Below are positions 37,601-49,773 of a stretch of 64,000 nt of DNA, piece by piece. The notes beneath the pieces are model-generated. The model did not search any database. It was not told where the DNA came from and saw nothing but the letters and a program-made list of their open reading frames with translations. Origin of the DNA: Serinus canaria (taxonomy: Eukaryota > Chordata > Aves > Passeriformes > Fringillidae). Location: NCBI RefSeq assembly GCF_022539315.1, contig NC_066314.1:54497180-54561179 (forward strand), in the 5' to 3' direction. The position numbers and the translations under genes were made by a program. Position 1 is the stretch's first letter. Every line of letters begins with the position of its first letter.

Positions 37601-40600
37601 TCTTTTTGACATAAAAAACCCAACACAACACTTTAAAAAATACAGATTTTATTCATGTTTAGCCTATTCAACAGTGGATCACACTGGCAGGAACAACAAC
37701 AAATATCACGTTACAAGGTTTCACCAGGTTCTCACCTGTGTAATGCTGGATTTGAGTCAAGCACATAATATGGCACCACCACTAATAACAATGATTGCTG
37801 TTCAAAGCTCACTTGAGTCCCATCTCCCTGTTGCACTTCCAAGCCAAATAACCTCGTTTCCCACTGTATGTGGGGTAGTCTGCAGAGAATTTGTGTTCTC
37901 AAAGCCTAAATGTAGCAAACATCCTGAAGCACATACTCCAGCTAAAAATTCCCTATACCTCATTTGCTCTTTATTTGAAAGGGTTTGAGTTTTCACTGAA
38001 ACAAACAAAAAAGCCCCCACCATCAACAATTTCTCAGAAATATTGGACCTGACCTGTATAAATCAGATCCAGTAAGGGAGCTGGAATTACTTATCTCACC
38101 ACAAGACTTGGCCTGCAAATTCCAGCTGTTTTTCTTGGTGATTCATCAGAGCAAGATTTCACACCAAAAGCAAAGCATGCCTGCCAATGTCATGCCTGCT
38201 GATAGTGTGAGCACACAGTATGGCCCAAGATTTCTGCCCCATGGATTTCCCCAGGATATTCACACTTTTCCAAAGGCAACCTGCACCTACGCTGACTCTG
38301 AAGACAACTGCCCTTGCAAGAAAGGTCCATGGCAGCTCTGGTCACTCATGGTCAGCCACATGGCCTTGACACACAGATCAGGATAAAGGGACTTGGAGGA
38401 TTCCCACAGCTGGCCTGCGCTGAGAGATAGAGCAGGTCCCTTGGGATTGTGGAGTGCATTTTACCTCCCAAGGACTGCAGGCTCACTTCCACACCCAGGA
38501 CTACTCAGAAGAGCTGCACCAGGAGCAGCCTCCATCTGGCAGCTCAGGGTTTCTCTAAGCCCAGTCCTACAAGCCTGTGGGAACCACAGGTAGTCAGGAA
38601 GCTCCTCAGAGATCCAGACCCTCAGCCAGCAGCACAAAGATGCATTGAAGTCCCAGAAAAATCAGATGCCAAATCAGAAAGAGCTGCGTCCCACTTCTTT
38701 TCCCTCACACACTGATGCTGAAAAGTGCCAGACAGGCTAAAATTCACCCAGGGAGATACAGAGAGTGTTACTGATAAAGAGTTCTAGGGAACCTGGATGC
38801 CCAGCATCCATCAAACTACTTTCTGGAAGTCCCAGCTATCACATTTAACTCCACTCTTCCCCTCAGGCTTCCCCCTTCCAGAATCAATTCTTCCTACCCT
38901 GCCCCTACTCCGCTGTGCAGAGAGCTGGCAGCACAAACAAGCTGGATCCACATGTGCTCATGGAAATTTGGCTGCATGGCTGACCTTTGCTGCTGCCAAA
39001 AGGAGAGAATTCCAGGCCAGAGCACCCCTCTCTGCCCTTCATTTTCAAAGCTAATTGGGTTTTCTATCACTTTCAGCACAGCACATCATGGACTCATGGA
39101 GCTTGAAAAGCAGCAGAAGTCTTTACCACCATAGTGCAACAGGAGAAGACTTCAGAGCATTTTCTGGGAATGCCACAGACAGTTATATTACAATTGCAGA
39201 ATTGTCTGGCTATTGTGTCTCCTAAGTCACACAATGGACTACAAAGACTGCTATTTCAGTGAAACTCTCTACAACCACTGAAAATAAGTCACTAACTCCA
39301 TTAGAGCAGGCAATGGTTCACATGTTCACAAAAACTGACTACAGATGCTAAAGCCAGACACTTTGTAGGTAAATGAGAAACACCTCTGGTTTGGGCCCAT
39401 CCCTCAGGCAGCAGATATTTTGCATGAAAAGGATGATTGCTACTTGTAGAGCTATATGAAACATCTACCTTTTTATCCAAGTTATGAAAGCACAGCTTTG
39501 AAAAGCACAGTAATCTAAGGCTTAAAAGACAGGCAGACAAATGGACAGACTTTGGCCGCTCATTTGGTTTTCTTAGAGAGCTCTTTGCTCTTTTAAGGGC
39601 TGCCCTTATGCATTTGCCAGGTCTGGATGCTCCACTTGAAAAAAAGGCTTAAAGGAAGTTTCAACAGCAGATTCTTCTGGAGGTGTCCTGTGTCAATCTC
39701 CAGCTTCCCACAGGACTCGGTGCTTGTCTGGGGCTTTTGAGGAACAGCTCATAAATTGCTGCTATTTAGTCACTTGCAGATGAATCCTGCTTTATTTAGT
39801 TTTTCCAGAAATAAGATGCATTGGAATCTTGCAGGGGATTCTCCCTGCTTCCTTCCTCCAGTCCCTGCTCACATTTAGTTTCAGTTTCCTAGAACTAAGA
39901 GTGTTGACCCCTTTAAAAGCAGCAGCAGCAAGAAAACCACAGAGCAAGGAAAACAGTTTCCTGACCATAAAAGTTGCACCCCCTGCATAGAGAGAAACTC
40001 CACCAGCTTTACAGGAAGAAGATGCAACAACCTCTTTTGCAGCGTCCTGACAGAACAGCCTTGCAGCATACAGAATCCAGCCTAGCAAGGAAAAATAAAA
40101 AAGGTGTTATGTTAAAAAAAATGCACAAGAAAAAAGTGTTACTTTACATGGATCACAGTAAAGCCACAACAACCTAAGGGTTCATTTCTTCATGAGAATA
40201 TTTGAAGGGGCTGAATTTGAAATCTATGGTCAACTGCAGCTGGCTAAAATAGGAAGTGTTCAATTTCTTTGCTTACTTTGATGCCTACTGGGATTGGCTT
40301 TAGGGCCAATTTTTCCTTGCAGCTCCTTGGAATTACACACCTGTCTTCTTGCATGAGATGAAATATATTTATTAGAAGGTTGCAAAATTTGATAAGATGC
40401 ATTGCAGTGCTGTGCTCTTTAAGGACTGAGGCACAAGGTCTGATTCTTACTGTAACTGGGACTTTGGGAATTCCTAGAGCCATTTTCATGGCATCTAATT
40501 TTAGGTGCTTTTAAGATAGATCTATAATGACAATTTAGCTTATAGCCCCTCCCTTTTGCCAGGGGCAGGAAAGTCTAAAAGGGAATTTAAAATTTTTATT

Positions 40601-40854
40601 TTATTTTTTTTTAAATTAGATCTGAAACAATTTATGAGACAGCAGAACAAAAAAAGTGGGGTCTGCAAGAACATTTCTTCCTTTAGAGACTTCTCCATTG
40701 TCACATTTTTTTGCAGTCCATTCCAGCTGCACTTTTGTGCAGTCCATTCCAGCTGGTGACTCATAAAACCTGAAGAGTTATTAGTAAGTTATTAAAAGTA
40801 TCAGCAGTCTTCCAAAACAAAAGAAGGAGAAACAAAAAAATGACTGGAATAAAT
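34699..40854. other. Gene-free interval, 6 kb
   Basis: Mostly unique AT-rich sequence without recognisable CR1 or LTR copies. A purine tract followed by TGTGG at about 36388-36402 resembles a polypurine tract/LTR start but has no partner. Two ~19-bp direct copies of GCAGTCCATTCCAGCTG lie at about 40713 and 40738. Open frames up to 192 codons (36644-37222 -) lack domains and supportive splice signals. Confidence 0.4.
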
Positions 40855-41104
40855 GAAGGACTGCACCCTGTGGAAGGGATTCACATTGGAGCAGATCATG
40901 AAGAACTGCAGCCCATGGGAAAGGCTCACACTGGAGAAGTTCCAGGAGGGAACTTTCATGGGAGGAGCCCCCCACTGGACCAGAGGAGGAGTGTGAGGCG
41001 TCTGTGGTGATATTTTCTCTTCCTTGTGGAGCTGAGGATGGAGAGTGACAGAGTGGCTTTGGGGGACACCTGGAATCCAGGCACAGCTGGGTTAACCCAC
41101 CACA
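40855..41104 (+). mobile_element. Unclassified interspersed repeat with 45-bp internal units
   Basis: Three degenerate 45-bp units (40855-40899, 40900-40944, 40945-40989) follow the pattern 'gaaGgaCTGcacCCtGTGGaAgggatTCACAtTGGAgcag'. Because 45 is a multiple of 3, both strands read as 15-residue repeats. The tail (40990-41104) ends 'gttaacccaccaca', like an LTR or ERV terminus. I recall similar sequence as a common bird repeat but cannot name the family. Confidence 0.6.
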
Positions 41105-44100
41105 GCCAAATGGATGGGATATGATCTTAAATTCACCATTTCAGGACTCCTGAGTGCTAAACAAAACTCTGAGGTCCAGACTTAATTGTGTGAGCAGGGC
41201 TACTAAAGAGCTTAAAGAAGTTCAGCTGCTGCCTGACAAAATGCTGAGTAGCTCAAGCCTTGCACTGCAAGGAGTTTGCACCATTTATGTTTTTACACAG
41301 CATTTTCCACCACGATTCGCTTTCCCACTCAGTGCAGAGGATTGAAAGCAGCTTATTCCACAATTAAAACCATACACTTTCCAGTCCCAAGCTCTCACAG
41401 TTCTTGCTACTGCTTGGCAATGACTCAAGTAGCCAGAAAAAGAAAAAGAACAGCCTGTAAAAAGTGTGGCAGTGAGAAAGCTCTGGGCCAGAAGGTTGTT
41501 TGTCACATTGCCAAAGCCCAAAGGAGGAGAAAGAAGTGGGAGAAACATCAGAGATGGAAGAAGCTTACAAAGTGAACAAGATTTGTCAGGAGTTCTGCCT
41601 AGGACCAAAAGGAGAAAATGTCAACAGCACAAAAAAATATATAAATATGCATCCTTACATAAATATAAATATACACCAACACATTTGCATCTGCTCTTCA
41701 AAAAATTTTCTAAGACAAAGAAAAGCCCGGTCTACCAACAAAATGCACAACTTGCTTGCTCACCACAATTGTAAGCAATCTCTGCTTTCCAGGCTAAATA
41801 TGTGCTGATCTTCAAAGCAAAATTCCCTCAGCGAGTTTTCTTTCATGTCAATTTTTTTCCTGTGGATTTATATGTTGAAGAAGAGAGTTTTCACTCCAGG
41901 GATTACACAGGATGAAAAAATTGAGATTCTGAGGCCAGCTCACAGTTTTCAAGAGATTCAAAGCAGCAATAATTGAATCACAGTGATTGTTTGGAGTTTG
42001 GTAAAGCAGAGACCAAATCAGACAATCCAGAGGTATATCTGCAGCAGCTGCATAAATTGAACCTCTGCCAAATGCCTGGATTTCCCAGCAGTGTGAGCAA
42101 TCACAGTGGTGGTTTGGTCTGATTCTTGTTCTAGTTTTACACTTATGTGAATGACATGGATCTTCCCCAAGGATACTAGAGATGTTCCCCTAGGAAAGAG
42201 GAGAGGATAAGACTCTAAATAGTCAATATTTGATGTCTGGGATCTCCTTTTATCCATTGTGTATATTAAAAAAAAAAAATGCTTAGAAATTTTAAAATTT
42301 ACTCTCTTACAGCTTGCTTCTGACCTGTAGGAAGATGATTCCTGCTCCTTTATGTTTGCAAATTTATTTGGAAAAACTCTGGAAAACTCTCTGGCAGCAA
42401 ACATGACTCCTCTTGAACTGGAAGTGCTGCATGTTTAAGGTGTGTAATGTTATCTCCCTGTTCAAAGCAAGGGTTGTACAAAAGAACCATGGTCCCAGTA
42501 AATGAAAAAGTAATGAATTTTATAAACAGGTTTTAAGTACAAAAAATTTTCTTGAATTACCTGTAAATTGAAAAGCCAAAGTGTATTTTTTTCTGGCCAA
42601 CCTTTCATTGAGTGTTCTAGAAACAAGGCATCTGGGGGATCAAACATTGCAGCTTTAAGCAGATTTCTGCAAAGAGCTTAGAAAGTATAACTGAGCTGTT
42701 TTATTCACTTACAGAAGAAAAACAATTGTTCAACACTGCAAATTTTGGGAAAAGCCCAACCAGTTGTGGCCAGCAAACCTCACATTCTAAATCTGTCCAC
42801 TAAGCCAGGGTTTAGCCAGCACAGCACAGCAGAAACTGGTGTGAAATCATCCTATATCCAAATTTATGACAGTGCTGGAAAGCACCATCAAAATGATGGT
42901 TACTTTCACTCACACAGAGAAAGCAATAGGAAAGGTTTTGACTGGGCCAGAAAAATGGCAGATGGAACAAAGAAGATTTTTCTATCTCTCTAACTCTATA
43001 AATAAAAAAGTTACAAAGCACCTAAAAGGAATGGGCATGAAGGCAAATGTGAAACATAAGAGAAACAAAATACCAAAGTACTCCTTGCCTATGACTTAGT
43101 TATTGCTTAGTTGCTTTTACATACTATTTAAAGTACAAAATTAAACCAAGAATTTCCCATGTGGCGAATGGCATTGGATGCTCAGCTTGAAGTCAAAAGG
43201 GGCTGAGCTCCAGAAAGGAGAATGCAGGTCTTGTACACAAAAAACCCTGCTAAACTGCTGTCATTTTTACAAGGCAGACCTCATTTATGTGTAGAGGGTT
43301 GCAGGGGTTCAATTTTGGGCACCCATTTCTCTATCCTTTATTGTCCTTAATTTTGAGAGCCTGATACTGATGCCTCAATTTATAATAAAAAGCTCAACAC
43401 TCAGTGAAGTTTTCTGAGACCAGAGACGTGAAAAATTGGACCATGTTCTGGAATGGGATCTAAACTCACCTTTTCAACCCCATTTCAGACACCTTCTACA
43501 TTTATGAATTGAAAACATGGAATAACACTTATGTTTAAAACCAAACTGCTGCCTCCTGCTACCATGCAAGGTCTTGGAATCCCCCTCAGTGGTGAGAGAT
43601 GCAATCCCATTAAGACTGTCCATTAGCAAGTAAGAAGATCTAGAGACAGAAGCAACTTCTAGTGAGTTAACCAAGAATAATTTCAGGCTTTGAATGTCCC
43701 TGGGTATGGCAAAAAATGTGGGAAAAGTTACTTCAAGTGGATGTAACTCCACTGAAGCAAATTTTACTTTCTTTCACTAGGACAGACCCCTGTGGCAGCC
43801 AGGCTATCCCACTGAGCAGAGATAAGGGAGAGGTGATTAAACAGACCAGATCCAATGTATTTATAGTGCCCATCTTAAAGCAGAGAACAGAAAAGAGCAG
43901 CAGGATTGTGAAGTAAGCAGTTTTGTTCCTAATGAGAGGATGAACTCCTTCCAGTGTTTCTCTGTAGCAAAGGACACATCAAATCAGCTGGCATAACTAA
44001 AGGGAAAGATCCTGCACAGCCTCATGTGAGATTGCTTGTTTTAGCTTAACTGAGCAAATAAAAATATTCAAATTCCCAACACTGCACCATCCTTCCTCAA

Positions 44101-45371
44101 ATTAAATCCCTAGTATAACCCCACACAGTGCTAGCCATATGCAGCTCACACTTGTCTCCCTGGGAGCCATCTGGGACTCCCTTGAGGAATCCTGACTTTA
44201 CAGAACATGTGTTTAATTCTGACATTAAAAGGACATTGTTTGGTTTAATGACATTGTGCAAAGACTACACTGACTTGTTCCAGAAAATTCACCATGTGGC
44301 TAGTCCCACGTCCATTCCCTAAATCCGGCCCGAGCCTAAGTGCTTGTCCTCTCAGCTGCCACCAAAGCAGCTCCTTCAAAGCTAACTCTGGAGACAAAAA
44401 CCACAGAAAATCTTGAATTTCTCAACATAAAAGGAAATGCATTAATAAATGCTGAGGGAGACAGTGCTGCTCATCCGAGTGGAGCCTTTGTGGTTGGGGT
44501 ACAGGTAATTTCCTTCCCAGGGGTTATGTTTCAGGTTTGTACTGGGGTTGACAATACAGGGATGGTTTTGGTTGTGCTGACACAGACCCAACTGGTTTTC
44601 CTACTGCCACACTGGCAAGGGGGCTGGGGGTGTGTGGCTGGAGACACAGCTGGGACAGTTTACCCCGAATGACATTCCAGACCTTATGGCATCATCATCA
44701 TCACTGTATAACATGGGGGAAGAAGATGGAAAGGGATGGATGTTCAGGGTGATGGCATTTGTCTTCCCACGTCACTCTTAGGTGTAATGGGGCCCTGCTC
44801 TCCTGCGGACGACGGAGCACCTGGCTGCCCATGGCAGGCAGGGAATTCATTCCTTGCTTTGCTTGTGTGCATGCTCTTCCTTTCCCTATAAAACTGCCGT
44901 TATCCCAACCCAGGAATTTTCCAGGTTTTACCCTTGCCATGCTCTCCCATATCCTGCAGGTGGGGAGTGAGGGAGCGCCCACCGGGCACCCGTGCAGGTG
45001 TCCCTTGTCCCATACCTCCCTGGCCCACAGGATGGCACTGCGACACTCCACAAACTCCTCCCGGGTCCTCGGGGCCGCTTCCTGACAGCAACAGTCAGTA
45101 TTTTTCCGAAAGTCAGACTTTTTCCCACTGCAATTCAAATTTCCTTTGAATTTTCAAGCATTTTGGAATTCAGTAGAACTCCACAGAATCTCCTGTGCCT
45201 TTGCCCAGAAAGATCACCTCTCTTTCTGTGGGCATTTTGCTGGAATAAACATCAGTGTTCTTCCCCTCAGAAAAGGCTCCATTGGAAGCTACACACCAAC
45301 CCACCAAAAAAACTACAGGTTTTTTGCAGCTGAGAAACTGTATCCAGTAAACCCTGAGATTAATTAATAAC
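41105..45371. other. Gene-free interval
   Basis: AT-rich unique sequence, including a 13-A run at about 42268. The 44700-45100 portion is more GC-rich and holds the candidate exon listed next. Nothing else is recognised. Confidence 0.4.
45016..45081 (-). other. Candidate 66-bp coding exon
   Basis: On the minus strand an acceptor-like CTGACTGTTGCTGTCAG precedes 66 bases (22 codons) that end at GAG|GTATGG. The open frame includes TREEFVECRSAILWARE. CpG content is higher than in the surroundings, as in real exons. I cannot identify a protein, and a second acceptor-like CCCACCTGCAG lies only ~60 bp downstream. Confidence 0.3.
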
Positions 45372-45785
45372 AAGGAAGGGTCTGGAGAGCCAGTCCTTTG
45401 AGGAGCACCTGAGGGAGATGGACTGGTTCAGCCTGGAGAAAAGGAGGCTCAGGGGGGACCTTCTGGGTCTGCACAACTCCCTGACAGGTGGGGACAGCTG
45501 GGAGTCAGGCTCTTCCGTTGCTCCCAGAGAACAAGTGACAAGATGAGAAGAAAGGCCTCCATCTCTGCCAGGGGAGGTTGAGGTTGGACATCAGAAGGAA
45601 ATTCTTCACAGAAGGGGTGGTTAGGCATTGGAAGGGGCTGTCCAGGGATGGGGTGGTGTCTCCATTCCTGGAAATGTTCAGGGAATGACTGGACGTGGCA
45701 CTCAGTGCCATGGTCTGGGGACAAGGTGGGGATCAGACAGCTGGACTTGATGATCTTTCCCAGCCTCAATTACTCTCAATGACCA
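45372..45785 (+). mobile_element. CR1 LINE 3' fragment
   Basis: 'gagcctggagaaaaggaggctcaggggggacctt'-like start, then 'ttggacatcagaaggaaattcttcacag' and the tail 'tggacttgatgatctttcccagcctcaattactctcaatgac'. Confidence 0.9.
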
Positions 45786-45931
45786 GCTACTGCTTCCAAC
45801 ACACTTCAAAGTACTGTACAAAACCAAATTCACGTTGCAATCTTGCTATTTACCACACCACCATTTGCATTATACTTCAGATCACTGCATTTTGGGGAGC
45901 CTACAACTTTCCAGCACTGACATCCAGCACA

Positions 45932-45967
45932 CCTTCACAAGCACAGACATACCTGTGCTTGTGAAGG
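45932..45967. repeat. 15-bp perfect hairpin
   Basis: CCTTCACAAGCACAG (45932-45946) and its exact reverse complement (45953-45967) are separated by a 6-nt loop (ACATAC). It lies outside the CR1 copies. Confidence 0.85.
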
Positions 45968-46894
45968 CACATGAACTCCTGTTCAACTGGTACAGCACCC
46001 ACACAATTTCCCAGTCCTTTCCCATTTATGGGTCAAAGATGCAGCCAAACCACAGACTTTAAAATTTGGGCTGTGCAGATTTCAAAGTCTTGTCGTCTAT
46101 GCAGAGAAGCCTCTGACGCAGGGCTTAGATTTTTCTCTTGGCTCACAAAGTATCCCTTTCAGAGCAGTATTTTGGGAGAGCTGCAGAGTTAATGACTTTA
46201 AATTAAAATTCAACAAGATACGCTTGCTCTTATTAAAATTTTTGGAAAGGACCACAAAGGTCAACATTTTCAGCTTAAAGTGGCTGAGGAGATGAAGCAA
46301 CCAGAGTTCTACTCAACTTGAATCCAACCTTCCTTATCAGCTTTAACGTCATTGCTAGCCCTCATTAAATCATCATCTCTCTTCTCTTCACTGCTGTTTT
46401 AAATGCCTTTTTGAAATATCCCAAGTGAACCAACACACAAAATCCCACTAAAACAAACCCTGAACATACCTTTCTCTTTCTTCTTCTTCCCCAACTTTAT
46501 ATACTGAGACACAAGGTCTGGAATATCCCTCTGCAGCAGAGGCAAAGACAGCATTGCTAAGGACAACAGCCTGCTGGGAACAGCAAAACAGCCATGGTCC
46601 TGCTGCCAGCCCAGCCCTGGGAGGCCAGGATGGCAGCTGCTGCTGAGAAATGTGGGAAAGGGGCTTAGGGACAAGGAAATTCCTGCCATGATTGTGGCAG
46701 TGGCCATAGTTATCTTCACTCCTTACCTCTCCCCTCGTCCCAAGGGTCTCCAGGGTTCCCCTATGATCAAAGCCAGCAATGGGAGTACAAGCAGCAAGTT
46801 CATGTCCTCTGTGTAGGAGACTCAGTCTGCCCAGGGAAGAAGTTCTGCCTCCTGCCCAGGTGGAACCTCCTGGGCTCAGTCCCTGCCCGTTCCT
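45968..46894. other. Gene-free interval
   Basis: No gene or repeat is recognised. Confidence 0.35.
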
Positions 46895-47185
46895 CTGGTG
46901 CCATTGCTGGGCCCCTGGAGCAGAGCCTGGACCCTGCTCGGAGCCCTCCCTGCAGACAGGGACACCCAGGGCTGAGGGCCCCTCTCAGCTGGGACTCCTG
47001 TCGAGGTTGGACAGCCCCAGCTCCCTCAGCCAGAGATGCTCCAGGCCCTAAATCATCTCCACAGCCTCTGCTGGCCCCTCTCTAGGAGCTCCATGTCCCT
47101 GCTATCCTGAGGAGCCCTGTGGACACAGCACTGCAGATGTGCCACACAGGGCTGGGCAGAGGAGCAGGATCACTCCTGACCTACT
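46895..47185 (-). mobile_element. CR1 LINE internal fragment, minus strand
   Basis: 'gttggacagccccagctccctcagcc', 'ccacagcctctgctggcccctct' and 'gtggacacagcactgcagatgtg' match CR1 in reverse complement. The 3' tail is absent. Confidence 0.8.
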
Positions 47186-47470
47186 GCTTGGAGCAAGAGG
47201 AAAGATTTTCAAATGCACTTGCTATTGCTCCAATTCTGTTTCACTAAAGTCACTAGAAAAAATTCACAATGGCCATGGTGTGTTCAGGTATTGTTTAAAT
47301 GCCACCCTCTATCAAAGTTCTGGAAGTGTGAATTTATGGTATCTCCTGAGTGCCTGGCTGCTTAGTTAAGTATTTATACTCCCACTATAGTTGCCTGAAG
47401 ACACAGTAGTGAGATTTCCAATTATTGACAGAAAGCATGGAAAGGTATGTAGGGGCACAGGGAAATAGTC

Positions 47471-47648
47471 AGAGAATCACAAAATGGCCTGCATTGGAAG
47501 GGATCCTAAAGAACATTTGATTCCAAACCCTACTCAGAGCCCCATCCAGCCTGGCCTTTGACAGTGCCACAGATGGGGCAGTCACAGCTGCTCTGAACAA
47601 CCTGTGCCAGGGCCTCACCACCCTCACAGGGAAGAATTTCTTCCTAAA
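47471..47648 (-). mobile_element. CR1 LINE tail, minus strand
   Basis: 'agaatcacaaaatggcctgcattggaagggatcctaaag' to 'gggcctcaccaccctcacagggaagaatttcttcc'. Confidence 0.88.
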
Positions 47649-47837
47649 ATAAAATTATCAATGGCAGCAACAATACTGAAGAAAGTAAAGAGGGTCAACA
47701 TCCCATTTATCCTGCTTGCAGCTGTGAAAACAGCAATACCCTTTACAGAAGTTACAATCATGTGAAATCAGGAACAGATCAGAGAAACTCCTTGAAAATC
47801 TCAGAGTAAGCAGCTGCCCCAGCTGCACATCTAGGTT

Positions 47838-47993
47838 CAATCCCCATCCCTGGAAGTGTCCAAGGCCAGGCTGGATGGGGCTCTGAACATCCTGGTCTTG
47901 TGGAAGGTGTCTCTGCCCATGGCAGGGGCACTGGAATGAGATCATCTTTAAGGTCCCTTTCCAACACAAGCCATTCTGTAATTCTATTATTCT
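47838..47993 (+). mobile_element. CR1 LINE tail, plus strand
   Basis: 'ctggaagtgtccaaggccaggctggatggggctctg' to 'ccattctgtaattctattattc'. It faces away from the copy at 47471-47648, 190 bp upstream. Confidence 0.88.
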
Positions 47994-49523
47994 AATTACC
48001 CAGGCCTGTCTCACACCATCTACTTGTGATTCCCTGCAGTAAAAAAATAGCCATTTGCATTATCTGAAGACAAATGAGTGTACCTAGAACTTTACCACTG
48101 AAAAACACCCAACTGCAGGCTGAGGAGAGAAAAATGTTATTTTTCTTCCAGAGTCAGAGGAGTTGAGGTAGGGGAAAAAATGAAATGTTAGATCCATCCC
48201 AGATCCTGACCCAGAATGTGCCTGTGATCATCAGTCTATCCACAGACCAGCACGGTGCTGTGGCACATCTGACAGTCAGAACTCAAAAAACATTCAAACT
48301 GGAATTTTAGTTACACTTCAAAACATTGAATTTTCAAAGTAAACAGGTATTGCTTCCCAATGATAGAGTAAATAAACCCCCCAAACCCCCTAAATTATAA
48401 AAAAGGCTTCTAAAGCTCTCTCTACCATGCTTCTAAAGCACCCTCTATCATACTGCCTAGTTGGCATGAGAGGAAAAATGTGCTGATGTATGAACACCAG
48501 CTGAGGATTTAGCTCCATTTGCCTGAAACTAAGTCTCTGTATCAGCAGAGCTGTTAAAATATTTTAGCCATCAAAAAAAATTCTTCATGCATCATGGTGA
48601 ACACAAAGATGTGTCCAAAGATTACTCCCTCTCCAAAAACATAAGGTTTTTGTAAGATTTGTGCATTTCTTGTAAGTCTCCAGCACCTAAATGTGCTGTA
48701 GGACAAGATGGAATTTGCAAGAGGACTCATCTGGGCCTTTTTACATATGCTTGTTTCTGAATCACCAATATATGACTAAATATAAACCACAAAGAGCTGT
48801 AATTGCTATTCTATATATCCTCATATCTCTCTGAAATACCATAAAGGGAAAAAAAACTACCAAATTGTTTAGGAGGAATAGTTCCTAACAATGCCAGTGA
48901 ATATCTGCAAAAATCCTCCAATCTTGCCAGATTCAAAATGCAGATTTGACTGCTCAGTGCCAGTCCTTCATGCTTGGAGAGTTGACACAAATCTCTGAAA
49001 GAGACAGTGAACTCCTTCAACCTCCAGCATATTTGTCTTCTGCTGTTTTAACACCTTGGTCCCTGAGGGGAACTCAGGGGGTAGAAGAGAAGAATTTGTT
49101 TCAATTCCCTTCTTCTGAAATAGCTGTGAAAAGTGATGTCAGACTCTTATCTCCATGGAGTGAGCGTTCCAGGAGCTTTCAATTTACCTTGCAGTTTAGT
49201 CACCTCTGGGCTTTGTCAGACAGAAATATTTTTGCACACTTTTCATTATCAGGCAGCCTGCAAGGGAAGGGAGAGTCACAAATGAGGGGCCTGCTCTGAG
49301 TGTTTTGTGTCTGAGCCTGAAAAACAGGCATCAGATCAGCCAAGCCCAACAAAGAGCCAGGTAACAGCAGGACTTGTCAGCATTTGGGTATTCCATGAGT
49401 CACATGCACAGGGACAAACATTTTCCTGTGGTTTTTTTCATCCTCACTGCCCATCTGTTTGTCACCACTATTGTGACAGCAGCACAACACCGTGTCCTGT
49501 GGGAGGAGAGGTCTCCAGCTGTG
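47994..49523. other. Gene-free interval upstream of provirus
   Basis: AT-rich, with a ~25-bp imperfect tandem repeat sharing GCTTCTAAAGC near 48403-48455. No gene is recognised, and no LTR U3 sequence precedes the provirus here. Confidence 0.45.
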
Positions 49524-49529
49524 CCTGAC
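49524..49529. repeat. Provirus TSD, left
   Basis: CCTGAC lies immediately before the TG of the left LTR remnant and is repeated exactly after the right LTR (57219-57224). Confidence 0.88.
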
Positions 49530-49634
49530 TGCTATCCACCATATTGGTGTCTGCAGCATGTGGACCAAGTGACTCTGTATTTGGGTCACCGTGCCAGACC
49601 CCAGAACCAGGTCACCTTGCAGGAAACTGCAACA
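49530..49634 (+). repeat. 5' LTR lacking U3 (partial R + U5)
   Basis: 105 bp aligning without gaps to 57114-57218, starting TGCTATCC and ending GCAACA. The 179-bp U3 and the first ~6 bases of R present in the 3' LTR are missing. Flanking sequence upstream is unrelated host DNA that ends in the TSD. TATA box and enhancers are therefore absent at the left end. Confidence 0.92.
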
Positions 49635-49637
49635 TTC

Positions 49638-49655
49638 TGGTGCCGAAACTCAAAG
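49638..49655 (+). other. Primer binding site, tRNA-Phe type
   Basis: Three bases after U5 the sequence TGGTGCCGAAAC matches the 3' end of tRNA-Phe (complement) over 12 bases, then diverges. ASLV uses tRNA-Trp, so this departs from the rest of the alpha-like features. Confidence 0.75.
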
Positions 49656-49771
49656 AACCAGCACCCGGAGTGCGGGAATCGCTTGGACAGGGGCCGGCGG
49701 CTGCACAGCGGGTCTAGTGCGGCGGGGAGGACGCTCCCGGACCAGCGAGGGACATGGAAGCCGTCGCGAAG

Positions 49772-49773
49772 GT
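49772..49773 (+). promoter_or_regulatory. Candidate env splice donor inside gag
   Basis: AAG|GT falls exactly after the sixth gag codon, the position of the ASLV donor. The consensus is weak (GTCGTA). Phase agrees with the acceptor at 54901. Confidence 0.45.
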
